From Brevibacterium spongiae (GTDB lineage: Bacteria > Actinomycetota > Actinomycetes > Actinomycetales > Brevibacteriaceae): 64,000 nucleotides of DNA. The stretch covers positions 3,100,001 through 3,164,000 of the forward strand of contig NZ_CP093443.1 in assembly GCF_026168515.1 (NCBI RefSeq), read 5' to 3'. The notes under the pieces were generated by a model. The model was not told the DNA's origin. It worked only from the letters and a program-made list of their open reading frames with translations, and ran no database searches. Position 1 is the stretch's first letter. Every line of letters starts with the position of its first letter. The position numbers and the translations under genes are program-made. Below, piece after piece: positions 36,374 to 44,270 of the stretch.

Positions 36374-37588
36374 CTACCCGTCGACTGCGAGTTCGACGAG
36401 GTGTTCGGCAATGGCCAGCGCCGAGGTGGCTCCCGGGGAAGGTGCGTTCCTGACGAATATGGAGGCTCCCGCACGATCGATGACGAAGTCATCGACGAGG
36501 GTGCCGTCGCGTCTCATCGCCTGTGCACGGATTCCGCGGGTGGCGCGGCGTCCGCCCGCCCCGGCGAGGTCCGGGACGTAGCGGGCCGCCTCGGCGACGA
36601 ATTTCTCGATCGACAGGACACCTGGCAGCTCCCGGGCGGCGGTGGCCATATTTCCTGCAGCGAAGCGCCAGAATCCGGGGTCGGCGGCCACGGCCAGGGA
36701 GTCGGGGATATTGAAGCCGAGGCCGCGGTACCCTTCGCGGGAGAAGGAGAGGAAGGCGTTCGGGCCGATCATCAGCCCGCCGTCGATGCGGCGGGTCACG
36801 TGCACGCCGAGGAAGGGGTATTTCGGGTCGGGCACGGGGTAGATGAGCCCGTTGACTGTGTCGTTGTAGTCCGCGTCGAGGATGAAGTACTGCCCGAAGA
36901 AGGGCACCACGGTCGGTGTGCGGCTCTCTCCGGAGCGGGCGGCCAGGCGGTCTGATTGGAGGCCTGCGCAGACGATGACGTGGTCGAATTCCTGGGAATC
37001 GACCGGGGTGCGGACGATCGCGGTGTCGGTTCCGGTGGGGCCGCCTCGGCGAACGATGTTTTTCACCGGGGTTGAGAAGCGCACGCGCCCGCCGCGGGCG
37101 CGGAAGTCGGCGACGAGGGCTTCGGTGAGGCCGGGATAGTCGATGATCGCGGTGTGGGGTGAGTGGAGTGCGGCGAGGCCTTCGGCGTTCGGTTCGATCT
37201 CTTGCAGGCCGTCGCGGTCGACCAGCGCGATGTCGGGCACGCCATTGGCCAGTGCACGGTCGTGGATGGCGTGGAGACGGTCGACTTCGACCTCGTCGGT
37301 GGCGACGACGACCTTGCCGCATTCGTCGACGGCGACTCCGTGTTCGTGGGCGAAGTCGGTGAGCAGGGAGACTCCGCGTCGGCAGAGTGTGGCTTTGAGG
37401 CTGCCGGGTTCGTAGTACAGGCCGGCGTGGACGACACCGGAGTTGTGGCCGGTCTGGTGCGCGGCGGGGTGGTCTTCTTTTTCAAAGAGGGTGACATCGG
37501 CGGAGTCGTGGCGGTTGAGGATCTCTCGTGCCACGGCGGCACCGATGATGCCGGCCCCGATCACAGCCCATCGCGTCTTTGTCGCCAT
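36374..37588 (-). CDS. lhgO: L-2-hydroxyglutarate oxidase
   Basis: FAD enzyme that oxidises L-2-hydroxyglutarate to 2-oxoglutarate, a metabolite-repair and lysine/glutarate-catabolism step. The 404-residue protein shows WAVIGAGIIGAAVAREIL (FAD loop), HQTGHNSGVVHAGLYYEPGS, which is a strong LhgO signature, PFFGQYFILD, FLGVHVTRRIDGG and NAPSPGATSALAIAEH. No glutarate genes lie beside it. A clear ATG stands at 37586-37588. Confidence 0.9.
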   Translation of the reverse strand: MATKTRWAVIGAGIIGAAVAREILNRHDSADVTLFEKEDHPAAHQTGHNSGVVHAGLYYEPGSLKATLCRRGVSLLTDFAHEHGVAVDECGKVVVATDEVEVDRLHAIHDRALANGVPDIALVDRDGLQEIEPNAEGLAALHSPHTAIIDYPGLTEALVADFRARGGRVRFSTPVKNIVRRGGPTGTDTAIVRTPVDSQEFDHVIVCAGLQSDRLAARSGESRTPTVVPFFGQYFILDADYNDTVNGLIYPVPDPKYPFLGVHVTRRIDGGLMIGPNAFLSFSREGYRGLGFNIPDSLAVAADPGFWRFAAGNMATAARELPGVLSIEKFVAEAARYVPDLAGAGGRRATRGIRAQAMRRDGTLVDDFVIDRAGASIFVRNAPSPGATSALAIAEHLVELAVDG

Positions 37589-38066
37589 GTCTCAACTCCT
37601 TCGTCGATCTCCGTCGCTCCTGCCGGTTGAGTCGACTGTAGGTGCTGACGGGCCGTCCGGTGGGGGCCGTCCACACCACGGGAGTCGTGATCTTGCTGGT
37701 CACCGCTTGGTCACGAGTCGACGGCGAAGCTCGGACTGTGTACCTCAATCCGTGACAATCACGACCTGCCGCAATGACACGACTATGACTGTGACACATT
37801 TCCGGGAAGGAGGATCACCGGCACTCCATAGGTCTGTCACCTGGAGTTTTATAGCGCAAGACCTGCACGATGCCTACATCATTCAGCACCTGCAACAGCA
37901 GCTCAGCCCTACCTTGGCGTAACTATAACGACGAGGTAACTTTTCTTGTGATTCACTGATTACTTTTTGATTACTCCGTAATGTTGTGAGAGATCTGTCA
38001 GGAAACTGCCCGTTTCCTTCCAGGCCCTGCCCGGAAACGATCAAGATCCGAACGATGTGGAGAACC
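37589..38066. other. long control region before the surface-protein gene
   Basis: 478 bases, divergent between lhgO and the LPXTG-type protein. The stretch 37920-37985 is unusually AT-rich for this genome and carries the TGATT-type boxes listed separately. The middle part has no supported gene; short open frames there lack credible translation signals. A long leader of at least 90 bases precedes the start at 38067. Confidence 0.45.
37949..37975 (+). promoter_or_regulatory. three TGATT-type boxes
   Basis: TGATTCAC at 37949, TGATTACT at 37957 and TGATTACT at 37968. The last two are 11 bp apart, one helical turn, as in binding sites for OmpR/PhoP-type response regulators. They are followed by TAATGTTG, a possible -10 region for the surface-protein gene. 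Confidence 0.35.
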
Positions 38067-41000
38067 ATGAGAATACTGAGAGGCCGGCCCGGAACCGGTC
38101 GAAAGTTTGCAGTCGGCACAGTCGCCGCCGCGTCGGCGCTCGCGCTGACTGCAATGACCGTGTCCCCGGCGGCTGCCGCCGGCCGACCAGACAATGGACC
38201 ACAGCAGGACGCTGAGGCCTGGGGTCAGCTGATCCAGTCTGAACTGTTCAAGGGTCAGCTTGCGGACGTGGCGTCTGCCTACAGCAGCTCCCCTGACAGC
38301 ACCGAGGCTGTCTCGACCCCGCTCGATATCGAGGCGCTCAATGCGCTCAAGATCGATCTCGGAAATGGAGTGTCTCTGCCACTGGCCAGCACTCCCGAGG
38401 GCAATGGCCTGCTTCACCTCGGCAACACTGGTGTCCTAAATGCCTACGGTCACGCACCCGAGTACAACAGCGCGAAGGCCAGTGCCGGTGCCGTGGGGTC
38501 TGACGGTTCCCTCAACCTCGACGACATCAACAACGGCGACTACGGCAATGCAAGTGTCGACCTGACCGCGGTCCTCGGGCAGCTCGGACTGGACGGAGTC
38601 ACCGACCAGGTCGTCGATGATCTCAGCCTCGAGCTCGGCGCGATCGCGTCGACCGCAAACAGCAACGGCACGGAATACACTCCAGAATACGTTGTCGCGG
38701 ATGGCACGCTGACTGTTTCGAGCCCTGCTGTCAAAGGAATCTCCGACGCGCTCGATACCGTCGTCGACGGAACCGGTGGCACCCTCGAAGAAGTCATCGG
38801 AGACGAAGGCCTCCTCAACCAGCTCGCCGGCATCGGTCTTGATGTCAACCTCGGTCGTGTCGGCCGAATCGCCATCGGCGGCGACGACGCAAAGGTCTCA
38901 GTTGAGGTCCGCGACGCACTCAACAGCGTTGTCGAAAACGTCGTCAAGGAGAAGCTCGAAGACAAGTCCGGAATCGTCTCGATCGATCTGGCCTCGGGCG
39001 AGATCGCTATCGACCTGGCCAAAGTCGTCGAAGGTGGCAACGGCGAAGACCTCAACGGACTGGATCCGAACACGCAGGTTCTGACCTCGGACACGATCTC
39101 AAAGATCACAACCGCGGTCTCCGATGCGCTCGGGGAACTGACAGGCACCCTCACCGACACTCTCACCGATGCACTCAACAATGTGCATCTCAAGATCGAG
39201 CTACCTGCAGAGATTCGAGCTCTAGTGCCGATCGCCAATGGCGAGATCGTCATCGACGCCACGCTTGGTCAGCTGGCCGGCACTGATGACAGCGATCCGA
39301 AGATCTCGACCACGCTGGATCTGCTCGGCATCATTCCGTTGGGCGAGCTCCTGAACCTCATCACCGAACCGGTGCTCGACGCTGTTCTCGGAATCACGAA
39401 GCCCCTCATCGGAGACATCCTCGAAGCCACGGTCGAAGAGGTCTCAGGCTCTGTCACAGGCATCATCGACCCGATCCTCAGCTCGCTCGATCCCGTTCTC
39501 GAGGCTCTCAACCAGGTCGTCGATCTCACGATCAATGAGCAGTCGCCTGTGCCGGCCAAGCAGGAGGGTGCTAGCGCTCAGTCTGCGCTTGAGAACAGCT
39601 ACGTCGATGGCGATAACGGCGACGGCTTCACCGTCAATGCCGTGAGCCTTGAACTGCTTCCGGCAGCGAATGCCATTGACATCAACCTCGCTTCGTCTTC
39701 TGTCCGTGCGACTGCCGATGCTCCTGATGAGCCCGGCGACAACGACGCGAACACCAACGCCTCGTCTTCGGCTGCAGCCTCGGCAGACGCGGATGACGAC
39801 AGCAATGCATCTGCCGAGGCCGCTGCGGACCCCGCCGCGATGGCGGATGCGACGACCGCAGCTTCAGCTGCGGCCGACGAAGATGCCACCGCCGCAGCTG
39901 AATCTGCAGCAGATCCGGACGCGTCGACCACAGCATCGGCCGATGCCACGACCGACCCGGATGCATCGTCGACGGCAGCGGCCCAGGCCGCGGCCGACCC
40001 GACTGCAGACACGAATGATGCTGCCAATGCTGATACCTCGGCTGCAGCTGACGCTGATCCCGCGGCCTCGGCCGCAGTAGCATCCAATGCAACGTCCTCG
40101 GACGATGCCTCGGTTGCCGCAGCAGCTGACGCTGACACGGCAGCGGACCCGGACGCCGAAGCGGCAGCCGATCCCGATGGCGCAGCGGACCCGGATGCCT
40201 CGGCAGCCGAAGAAGCTGACACGAACACCAACGCGACAGCATCCGCAGCGGCATCGGCTGAGGCAGACTCGGACAACAACGCAGCAGCAGAAGCAGCCGC
40301 AGTAGCAGCCGCCGACGCTGATGCCAACGACACCGCATCCGCAGCAGCTGACGAAAACGCTGAAGCCGCCGCTGAAGCAGCAGCCGAAGAGGAAGCCTCA
40401 ACCACAGCATCAGCAGATGCCACCGAAGAGGACAACGCCTCGGCTCAGGCCGCAGCCACTGCAGCGGCCAACGCGGACAATGAGGACGATACGAACGCCG
40501 CCGCAACCGCAGAAGCGGACGCCGATCCGGCCGCAGCCGCCAACACGGCAGCCACGGCCGATTCGTCCAGCGAGGCATCTGCAGAGGCAGCCGCGAATGC
40601 GGATGACTCGACCATTGCCGATGCGTCTCAGGAAACCACGGCTGATGCCAATGCCTCGGCATCCGCAGCAGCTTCGGCTGAGGCAGATTCGGACAACAAC
40701 GCAGCAGCAGAAGCAGCCGCAGTAGCAGCCGCCGACGCTGATGCCAACGACACCGCATCCGCAGCAGCTGACGAAAACGCTGAAGCCGCGGCAGAAGCAG
40801 CAGCCGAAGAGGAAGCCTCGACCACAGCATCAGCAGATGCCACCGAAGAGGACAACGCCTCGGCTCAGGCCGCAGCCACTGCAGCAGCCGACGCAACGGA
40901 CGAAGACTCCGCCAACGCTGACACCACAGCAGCGGCGAACGCCGACTCGGCAGCAGCAGCATCTGTTGCAGCGAACGCGGATTCCTCTGCCGAAGCTTCA

Positions 41001-41855
41001 GCAGAGGCAGCGGCAGAAGCGACGACCGAAGCCGATGCTTCGGCCGATCCGGATGCGGCAGCCGATCCCGATGCTGCAGCGGCAGAGGAAGCTGACACGA
41101 ACACCAACGCGTCAGCATCCGCAGCAGCGTCAGCTGAGGCAGATTCGGACAACAACGCAGCAGCAGAAGCAGCCGCAGTAGCAGCGGCCGACGCTGATGC
41201 CAACGACACCGCATCTGCAGCAGCTGACGAAAACGCTGAAGCCGCGGCAGAAGCAGCAGCCGAAGAGGAAGCCTCGACCACAGCATCAGCAGATGCCACC
41301 GAAGAGGACAACGCCTCGGCTCAGGCCGCAGCCACTGCAGCAGCCGACGCCACCGATGAGTCCTCCGCAAACGCTGACACCACAGCAGCGGCGGACGTCG
41401 ACACGGCAGCGGCCGCCACCGCAGCGGCTAACGCCGAAGCATCGAGCACAGCGTCTGCCGAAGCCACAGCCGACGCCGATGGTGGAGCAGCCAGTGCCGC
41501 CGCAGATGGCGACGAAGCAAACGCGTCCGCCGACGGTGACGAGGCCAACGCCTCAGCCGACGGAGGAGCAGCCAGCGCTTCGGCGGATTCCGAGAAGGCC
41601 GCCTCGGCGAACTCCTCGGCATCGACTGACGCCGGATCCGCAGCGAACGCTGGTGCGTCCGCCAACGCGACTTCCGGGGCGAACGCCTCGGCCGGTTCGA
41701 GCACGAACGCCTCGGGCAATGCCGATGGAGACCTGCCGCGGACGGGTGCCGAAGGCATCCCGGCCATGGCCGGATTCGCGGCACTGCTCATCGCCGGTGG
41801 CGCAGCAGCGGTGTGGGCAACCCGCCGCTACCGCGCCTCGGCAGGCAAGCACTGA
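38067..41855 (+). CDS. LPXTG-anchored choice-of-anchor-G-type surface protein with Ala/Asp repeats
   Basis: A 1262-residue cell-wall protein. The signal peptide (residues 1-38) ends AAAAG. Residues about 45-520 resemble the choice-of-anchor G family (IEALNALKIDLGNGVSLPL, GNASVDLTAVLGQLGLDGV). Residues about 555-1210 are almost wholly Ala, Asp, Glu, Ser, Thr and Asn, an acidic stalk like the SD-repeat stalks of staphylococcal adhesins. Three long near-identical units lie inside. The sorting signal is LPRTG at about 1223-1227, followed by a hydrophobic helix and the basic tail RRYRASAGKH. GGAGAACC precedes the ATG at 38067. No sortase gene is in the window. Binding target unknown. Confidence 0.85.
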   Translation: MRILRGRPGTGRKFAVGTVAAASALALTAMTVSPAAAAGRPDNGPQQDAEAWGQLIQSELFKGQLADVASAYSSSPDSTEAVSTPLDIEALNALKIDLGNGVSLPLASTPEGNGLLHLGNTGVLNAYGHAPEYNSAKASAGAVGSDGSLNLDDINNGDYGNASVDLTAVLGQLGLDGVTDQVVDDLSLELGAIASTANSNGTEYTPEYVVADGTLTVSSPAVKGISDALDTVVDGTGGTLEEVIGDEGLLNQLAGIGLDVNLGRVGRIAIGGDDAKVSVEVRDALNSVVENVVKEKLEDKSGIVSIDLASGEIAIDLAKVVEGGNGEDLNGLDPNTQVLTSDTISKITTAVSDALGELTGTLTDTLTDALNNVHLKIELPAEIRALVPIANGEIVIDATLGQLAGTDDSDPKISTTLDLLGIIPLGELLNLITEPVLDAVLGITKPLIGDILEATVEEVSGSVTGIIDPILSSLDPVLEALNQVVDLTINEQSPVPAKQEGASAQSALENSYVDGDNGDGFTVNAVSLELLPAANAIDINLASSSVRATADAPDEPGDNDANTNASSSAAASADADDDSNASAEAAADPAAMADATTAASAAADEDATAAAESAADPDASTTASADATTDPDASSTAAAQAAADPTADTNDAANADTSAAADADPAASAAVASNATSSDDASVAAAADADTAADPDAEAAADPDGAADPDASAAEEADTNTNATASAAASAEADSDNNAAAEAAAVAAADADANDTASAAADENAEAAAEAAAEEEASTTASADATEEDNASAQAAATAAANADNEDDTNAAATAEADADPAAAANTAATADSSSEASAEAAANADDSTIADASQETTADANASASAAASAEADSDNNAAAEAAAVAAADADANDTASAAADENAEAAAEAAAEEEASTTASADATEEDNASAQAAATAAADATDEDSANADTTAAANADSAAAASVAANADSSAEASAEAAAEATTEADASADPDAAADPDAAAAEEADTNTNASASAAASAEADSDNNAAAEAAAVAAADADANDTASAAADENAEAAAEAAAEEEASTTASADATEEDNASAQAAATAAADATDESSANADTTAAADVDTAAAATAAANAEASSTASAEATADADGGAASAAADGDEANASADGDEANASADGGAASASADSEKAASANSSASTDAGSAANAGASANATSGANASAGSSTNASGNADGDLPRTGAEGIPAMAGFAALLIAGGAAAVWATRRYRASAGKH
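40251..41345 (+). repeat. three long direct repeats inside the surface-protein gene
   Basis: Units of about 220 bp at 40251-40470, 40671-40889 and 41127-41345 are nearly identical at the DNA level, with offsets of 420 and 456 bp, both multiples of three. Flanking sequence differs more. High DNA identity points to recent duplication or gene conversion, so the stalk length probably varies between strains. Confidence 0.85.
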
Positions 41856-41867
41856 CGTGCACAGGCG

Positions 41868-41901
41868 CTCAGCGTCCGGGTCCGAAAGCCCGGACGCTGA
41901 G
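41868..41901 (+). terminator. terminator after the surface-protein gene
   Basis: Perfect 13-bp arms (CTCAGCGTCCGGG and complement) around the 8-base loop TCCGAAAG, starting 13 bp after the stop codon. There is no U-run, which is common in high-GC actinobacteria. Confidence 0.8.
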
Positions 41902-41944
41902 GCCGGCCCAGCCTCCCGGCTGAGCTGAACACAGCAAACACAGC

Positions 41945-41984
41945 AAACGGCGGGATCGAAGAGAAATCTTCGGTCCCGCCGTTT
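41945..41984. terminator. bidirectional terminator between convergent genes
   Basis: 18-bp arms with a single G-T pair flank a GAAA tetraloop (41963-41966). It sits between the surface-protein gene and leftward dgt and should stop both transcripts. The right arm ends in TTT on the plus strand, and on the minus strand the stem is likewise followed by TTTs in its arm. Confidence 0.85.
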
Positions 41985-42028
41985 CGTGCGTACGCCGCCG
42001 TTTAGTGCATCAGCCGCCCGCCAAAAAA

Positions 42029-43558
42029 CTACAACCCGCGCCCGGCCTCCCACGGCTCGTCGGAGGCACCGGTGATCAAGGCGTTGACCGACATCGCCTG
42101 CGCATCGGTGAACGAAGCGATGTAATCAACGACCGCCCGTGCTCGGCCTCGCCTGGCGATCCCGGCCGCTCCCTCCTCCCCCAACGCCTCAGGGTTGCGC
42201 GCGTACAGATCCGAATACTCCTGCGTCGCCGCCTCGACGGAATCGACGAGGCGCCGCGGAATCCTCGTCGCCTCCTCCGGATCGAGCAGCCACTCGTGGA
42301 ACCCCTCGACCAGGGAGGCGATGATCCGCGTCTGTCCGCGCTGATAGACAGCCAAGTCGGACCGTTCGAGAACGAACCTCGAATGCACGAACTTGAGCAC
42401 CACGACGTCGTGCCACGCCTCCTGACTCAGCCGCACATGACCGCTGCGCACATGCGGGTCCGGGTCCACGACGATCGACGCCTGCAGCCGGTCGATCCAC
42501 CGCCGAGTGAACCCGGTGACCGCCCGATCCGCCTCCAATCCCCCGTCATACGGAACCCCGAGCAGCCCTTCGACGAGGTCCCTGTTGACCCGCTCCACCG
42601 ACGCCCGGAAGGCTTCTTCTGACACGATCCACGGATCCTTCTCCCGAATATGCCGCCGGATCGCCTCGAGTGCATGCCCGGGCCGGCGCCGATCCAACTC
42701 CGCAGAGTCCAGGCTCGCCAGCTCGGCACAGTCACGCAGCCACCGCCCGAGCTCGGCGGACACGGCCGTGTACTGCAGCACGTTCGACCGGTAGAAATCG
42801 TCGAGGTCATGCACCGCGTACGCGATATCGTCGGCGACATCCATGACCGAACACTCGAGCGTCTGCTGATAGCGACCGATCGCCGGGAACACCGACAGCA
42901 CATCGGCCATCTCATCGACCTCGGTGGCATAGGCAGAGAACTTCATCGCCCCTTCGTCCACCTCATTGCCGACCCCGCGCGGCATCCGCGCCGCCGACGC
43001 CGTCTGATCCCCGCTCCACTCCCCGCGCTCCCACGGATACTTGAGCACCGCAGCCCGAATCGCGCGCGTGAGGTTGAGACCGCGCGCCGTGGCCTCGCAG
43101 CTGTCGAGCGCGGTGAGAATCCGAAACGTCTGCGCATTCCCCTCGAACCCGTCATCGAGGCGCAGCACCTGCCGCGACACCCGGTCGAGTTCCTTCTCGC
43201 CGAGGTGGCCGAACGGCGGGTGCCCCAGATCGTGGGCGGCTGCGGCCGCCTGGACGACAACCGGATCACATCCGCCGAGGCGGTTGACCGTTTCCCTGGT
43301 CGCCTCGTTCGCGTTATTCAATGTGATCGCGATCGATCGGGCCACCGCGGAGACCTTGAGCGAATGCGTCAGCCGGTTGTGGATGACCGTGCCGGACCCG
43401 GCCTGCGGAATGACCTGGGTGACCGAGGCCAGGCGGGAGAAGAACGGGGAGAACCGGATCCGTTCGATATCGACGCGGAACTCGTCCTCTCCGGGACGGG
43501 CCTCCTCGGTGACATTGCGGTCGCGACCTCCGGACAAGTGAAATCTCTGGCGTTCCAT
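42029..43558 (-). CDS. dgt: dGTPase-like HD-domain triphosphohydrolase
   Basis: Splits dNTPs to deoxynucleoside and triphosphate, influencing dNTP pools. The 509-residue protein shows FRVDIERIRFSPFFSRLA at the start, HNRLTHSLKVSAVAR, the metal-binding HD motif AAHDLGHPPFGHLGE, DVADDIAYAVHDLDDF and a long helical C-terminus. The family includes regulated dNTPases with broad specificity, so dGTP need not be the only substrate. Divergent from the STM3941-like gene. Confidence 0.88.
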   Translation of the reverse strand: MERQRFHLSGGRDRNVTEEARPGEDEFRVDIERIRFSPFFSRLASVTQVIPQAGSGTVIHNRLTHSLKVSAVARSIAITLNNANEATRETVNRLGGCDPVVVQAAAAAHDLGHPPFGHLGEKELDRVSRQVLRLDDGFEGNAQTFRILTALDSCEATARGLNLTRAIRAAVLKYPWERGEWSGDQTASAARMPRGVGNEVDEGAMKFSAYATEVDEMADVLSVFPAIGRYQQTLECSVMDVADDIAYAVHDLDDFYRSNVLQYTAVSAELGRWLRDCAELASLDSAELDRRRPGHALEAIRRHIREKDPWIVSEEAFRASVERVNRDLVEGLLGVPYDGGLEADRAVTGFTRRWIDRLQASIVVDPDPHVRSGHVRLSQEAWHDVVVLKFVHSRFVLERSDLAVYQRGQTRIIASLVEGFHEWLLDPEEATRIPRRLVDSVEAATQEYSDLYARNPEALGEEGAAGIARRGRARAVVDYIASFTDAQAMSVNALITGASDEPWEAGRGL

Positions 43559-43694
43559 CTCACCAGCCTACCGATTGGCACCGGCCCACGCGGAACGGAA
43601 CACCGGCGGCAAGGCGACCGAGATCCTTCTCTACACTTTTGTAGTGGGCGAGGTCCGGAGTCTGGCTCCGACGCTTTCAGGAGGACAACACACG

Positions 43695-44243
43695 ATGTCG
43701 GCGAAGAACAGCGCTGCGGCGCGGTGGGCAGCCACCTTGGATCACGGCAAGACCGTCGGTCTGCGCAACTCCCGCAGGAGTGCCGCCGGGCTGCTGCTCA
43801 TCTCCCTCCTCTTCGTCGTCTCCGGTCTGTGGATGGCCTTCGACGACGACGGCATCTTCATCGCGATCATCGGCTGGATCGCCGTCATCTTCTTCGGTTT
43901 CGGCCTGATCGTCTTCGTCGGTCGACTGTTCTCCTTCAAGCCGTCCGTCACCGTCTCCACCGTCGGCATATCGAGCCCGACGACGGCACGGGCAGGTACA
44001 GTGCCCTGGGCCTCGATCCTCGAGGTGCGCACTGTCCGTCAGAATTCCAACACCTTCATCGAGATCGCCATCACCGAGGATGAGGCCATGCACCAGTCGG
44101 CCGCCGGACTCGGAGTGGCCACCGCGGTGAATGAGGACGGCAGCGAACAGCCGGTACTCTGGCTGCCGAATGGATTGAAAGCGAACTCAGAGGAGCTCGT
44201 CGCCTGGCTCGATACGGAGCGGAAAACACGTGGTTCAGCCTGA
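43695..44243 (+). CDS. STM3941-like membrane protein
   Basis: A 182-residue protein with two hydrophobic helices (GLLLISLLFVVSGLWMAF; FIAIIGWIAVIFFGFGLIVFV) and a C-terminal soluble domain with pleckstrin-like strand pattern (VTVSTVGISSPTTA, VPWASILEVRTV). The layout matches STM3941-family proteins, whose function is unknown. The ATG at 43695 is preceded by AGGAGG. It ends 27 bp from convergent helR. Confidence 0.68.
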   Translation: MSAKNSAAARWAATLDHGKTVGLRNSRRSAAGLLLISLLFVVSGLWMAFDDDGIFIAIIGWIAVIFFGFGLIVFVGRLFSFKPSVTVSTVGISSPTTARAGTVPWASILEVRTVRQNSNTFIEIAITEDEAMHQSAAGLGVATAVNEDGSEQPVLWLPNGLKANSEELVAWLDTERKTRGSA

Positions 44244-44270
44244 GTCTGCCGACCACCTGCTCGGCCGGCT

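Noticed and set aside
39599..41791. Long minus-strand open frames opposite the surface-protein repeats, and long plus-strand frames in another phase
   Set aside because: They mirror the GC-rich Ala/Asp codon repeats, have single-residue or Ser/Ala or Arg/Leu-only composition, and lack starts with ribosome sites.
43637..43650. CTACA-CTTT-TGTAG palindrome in the dgt/STM3941-like gap as a BlaI-type operator
   Set aside because: Arms are only 5 bp and no BlaI/CopY-type regulator is near; too weak to call.
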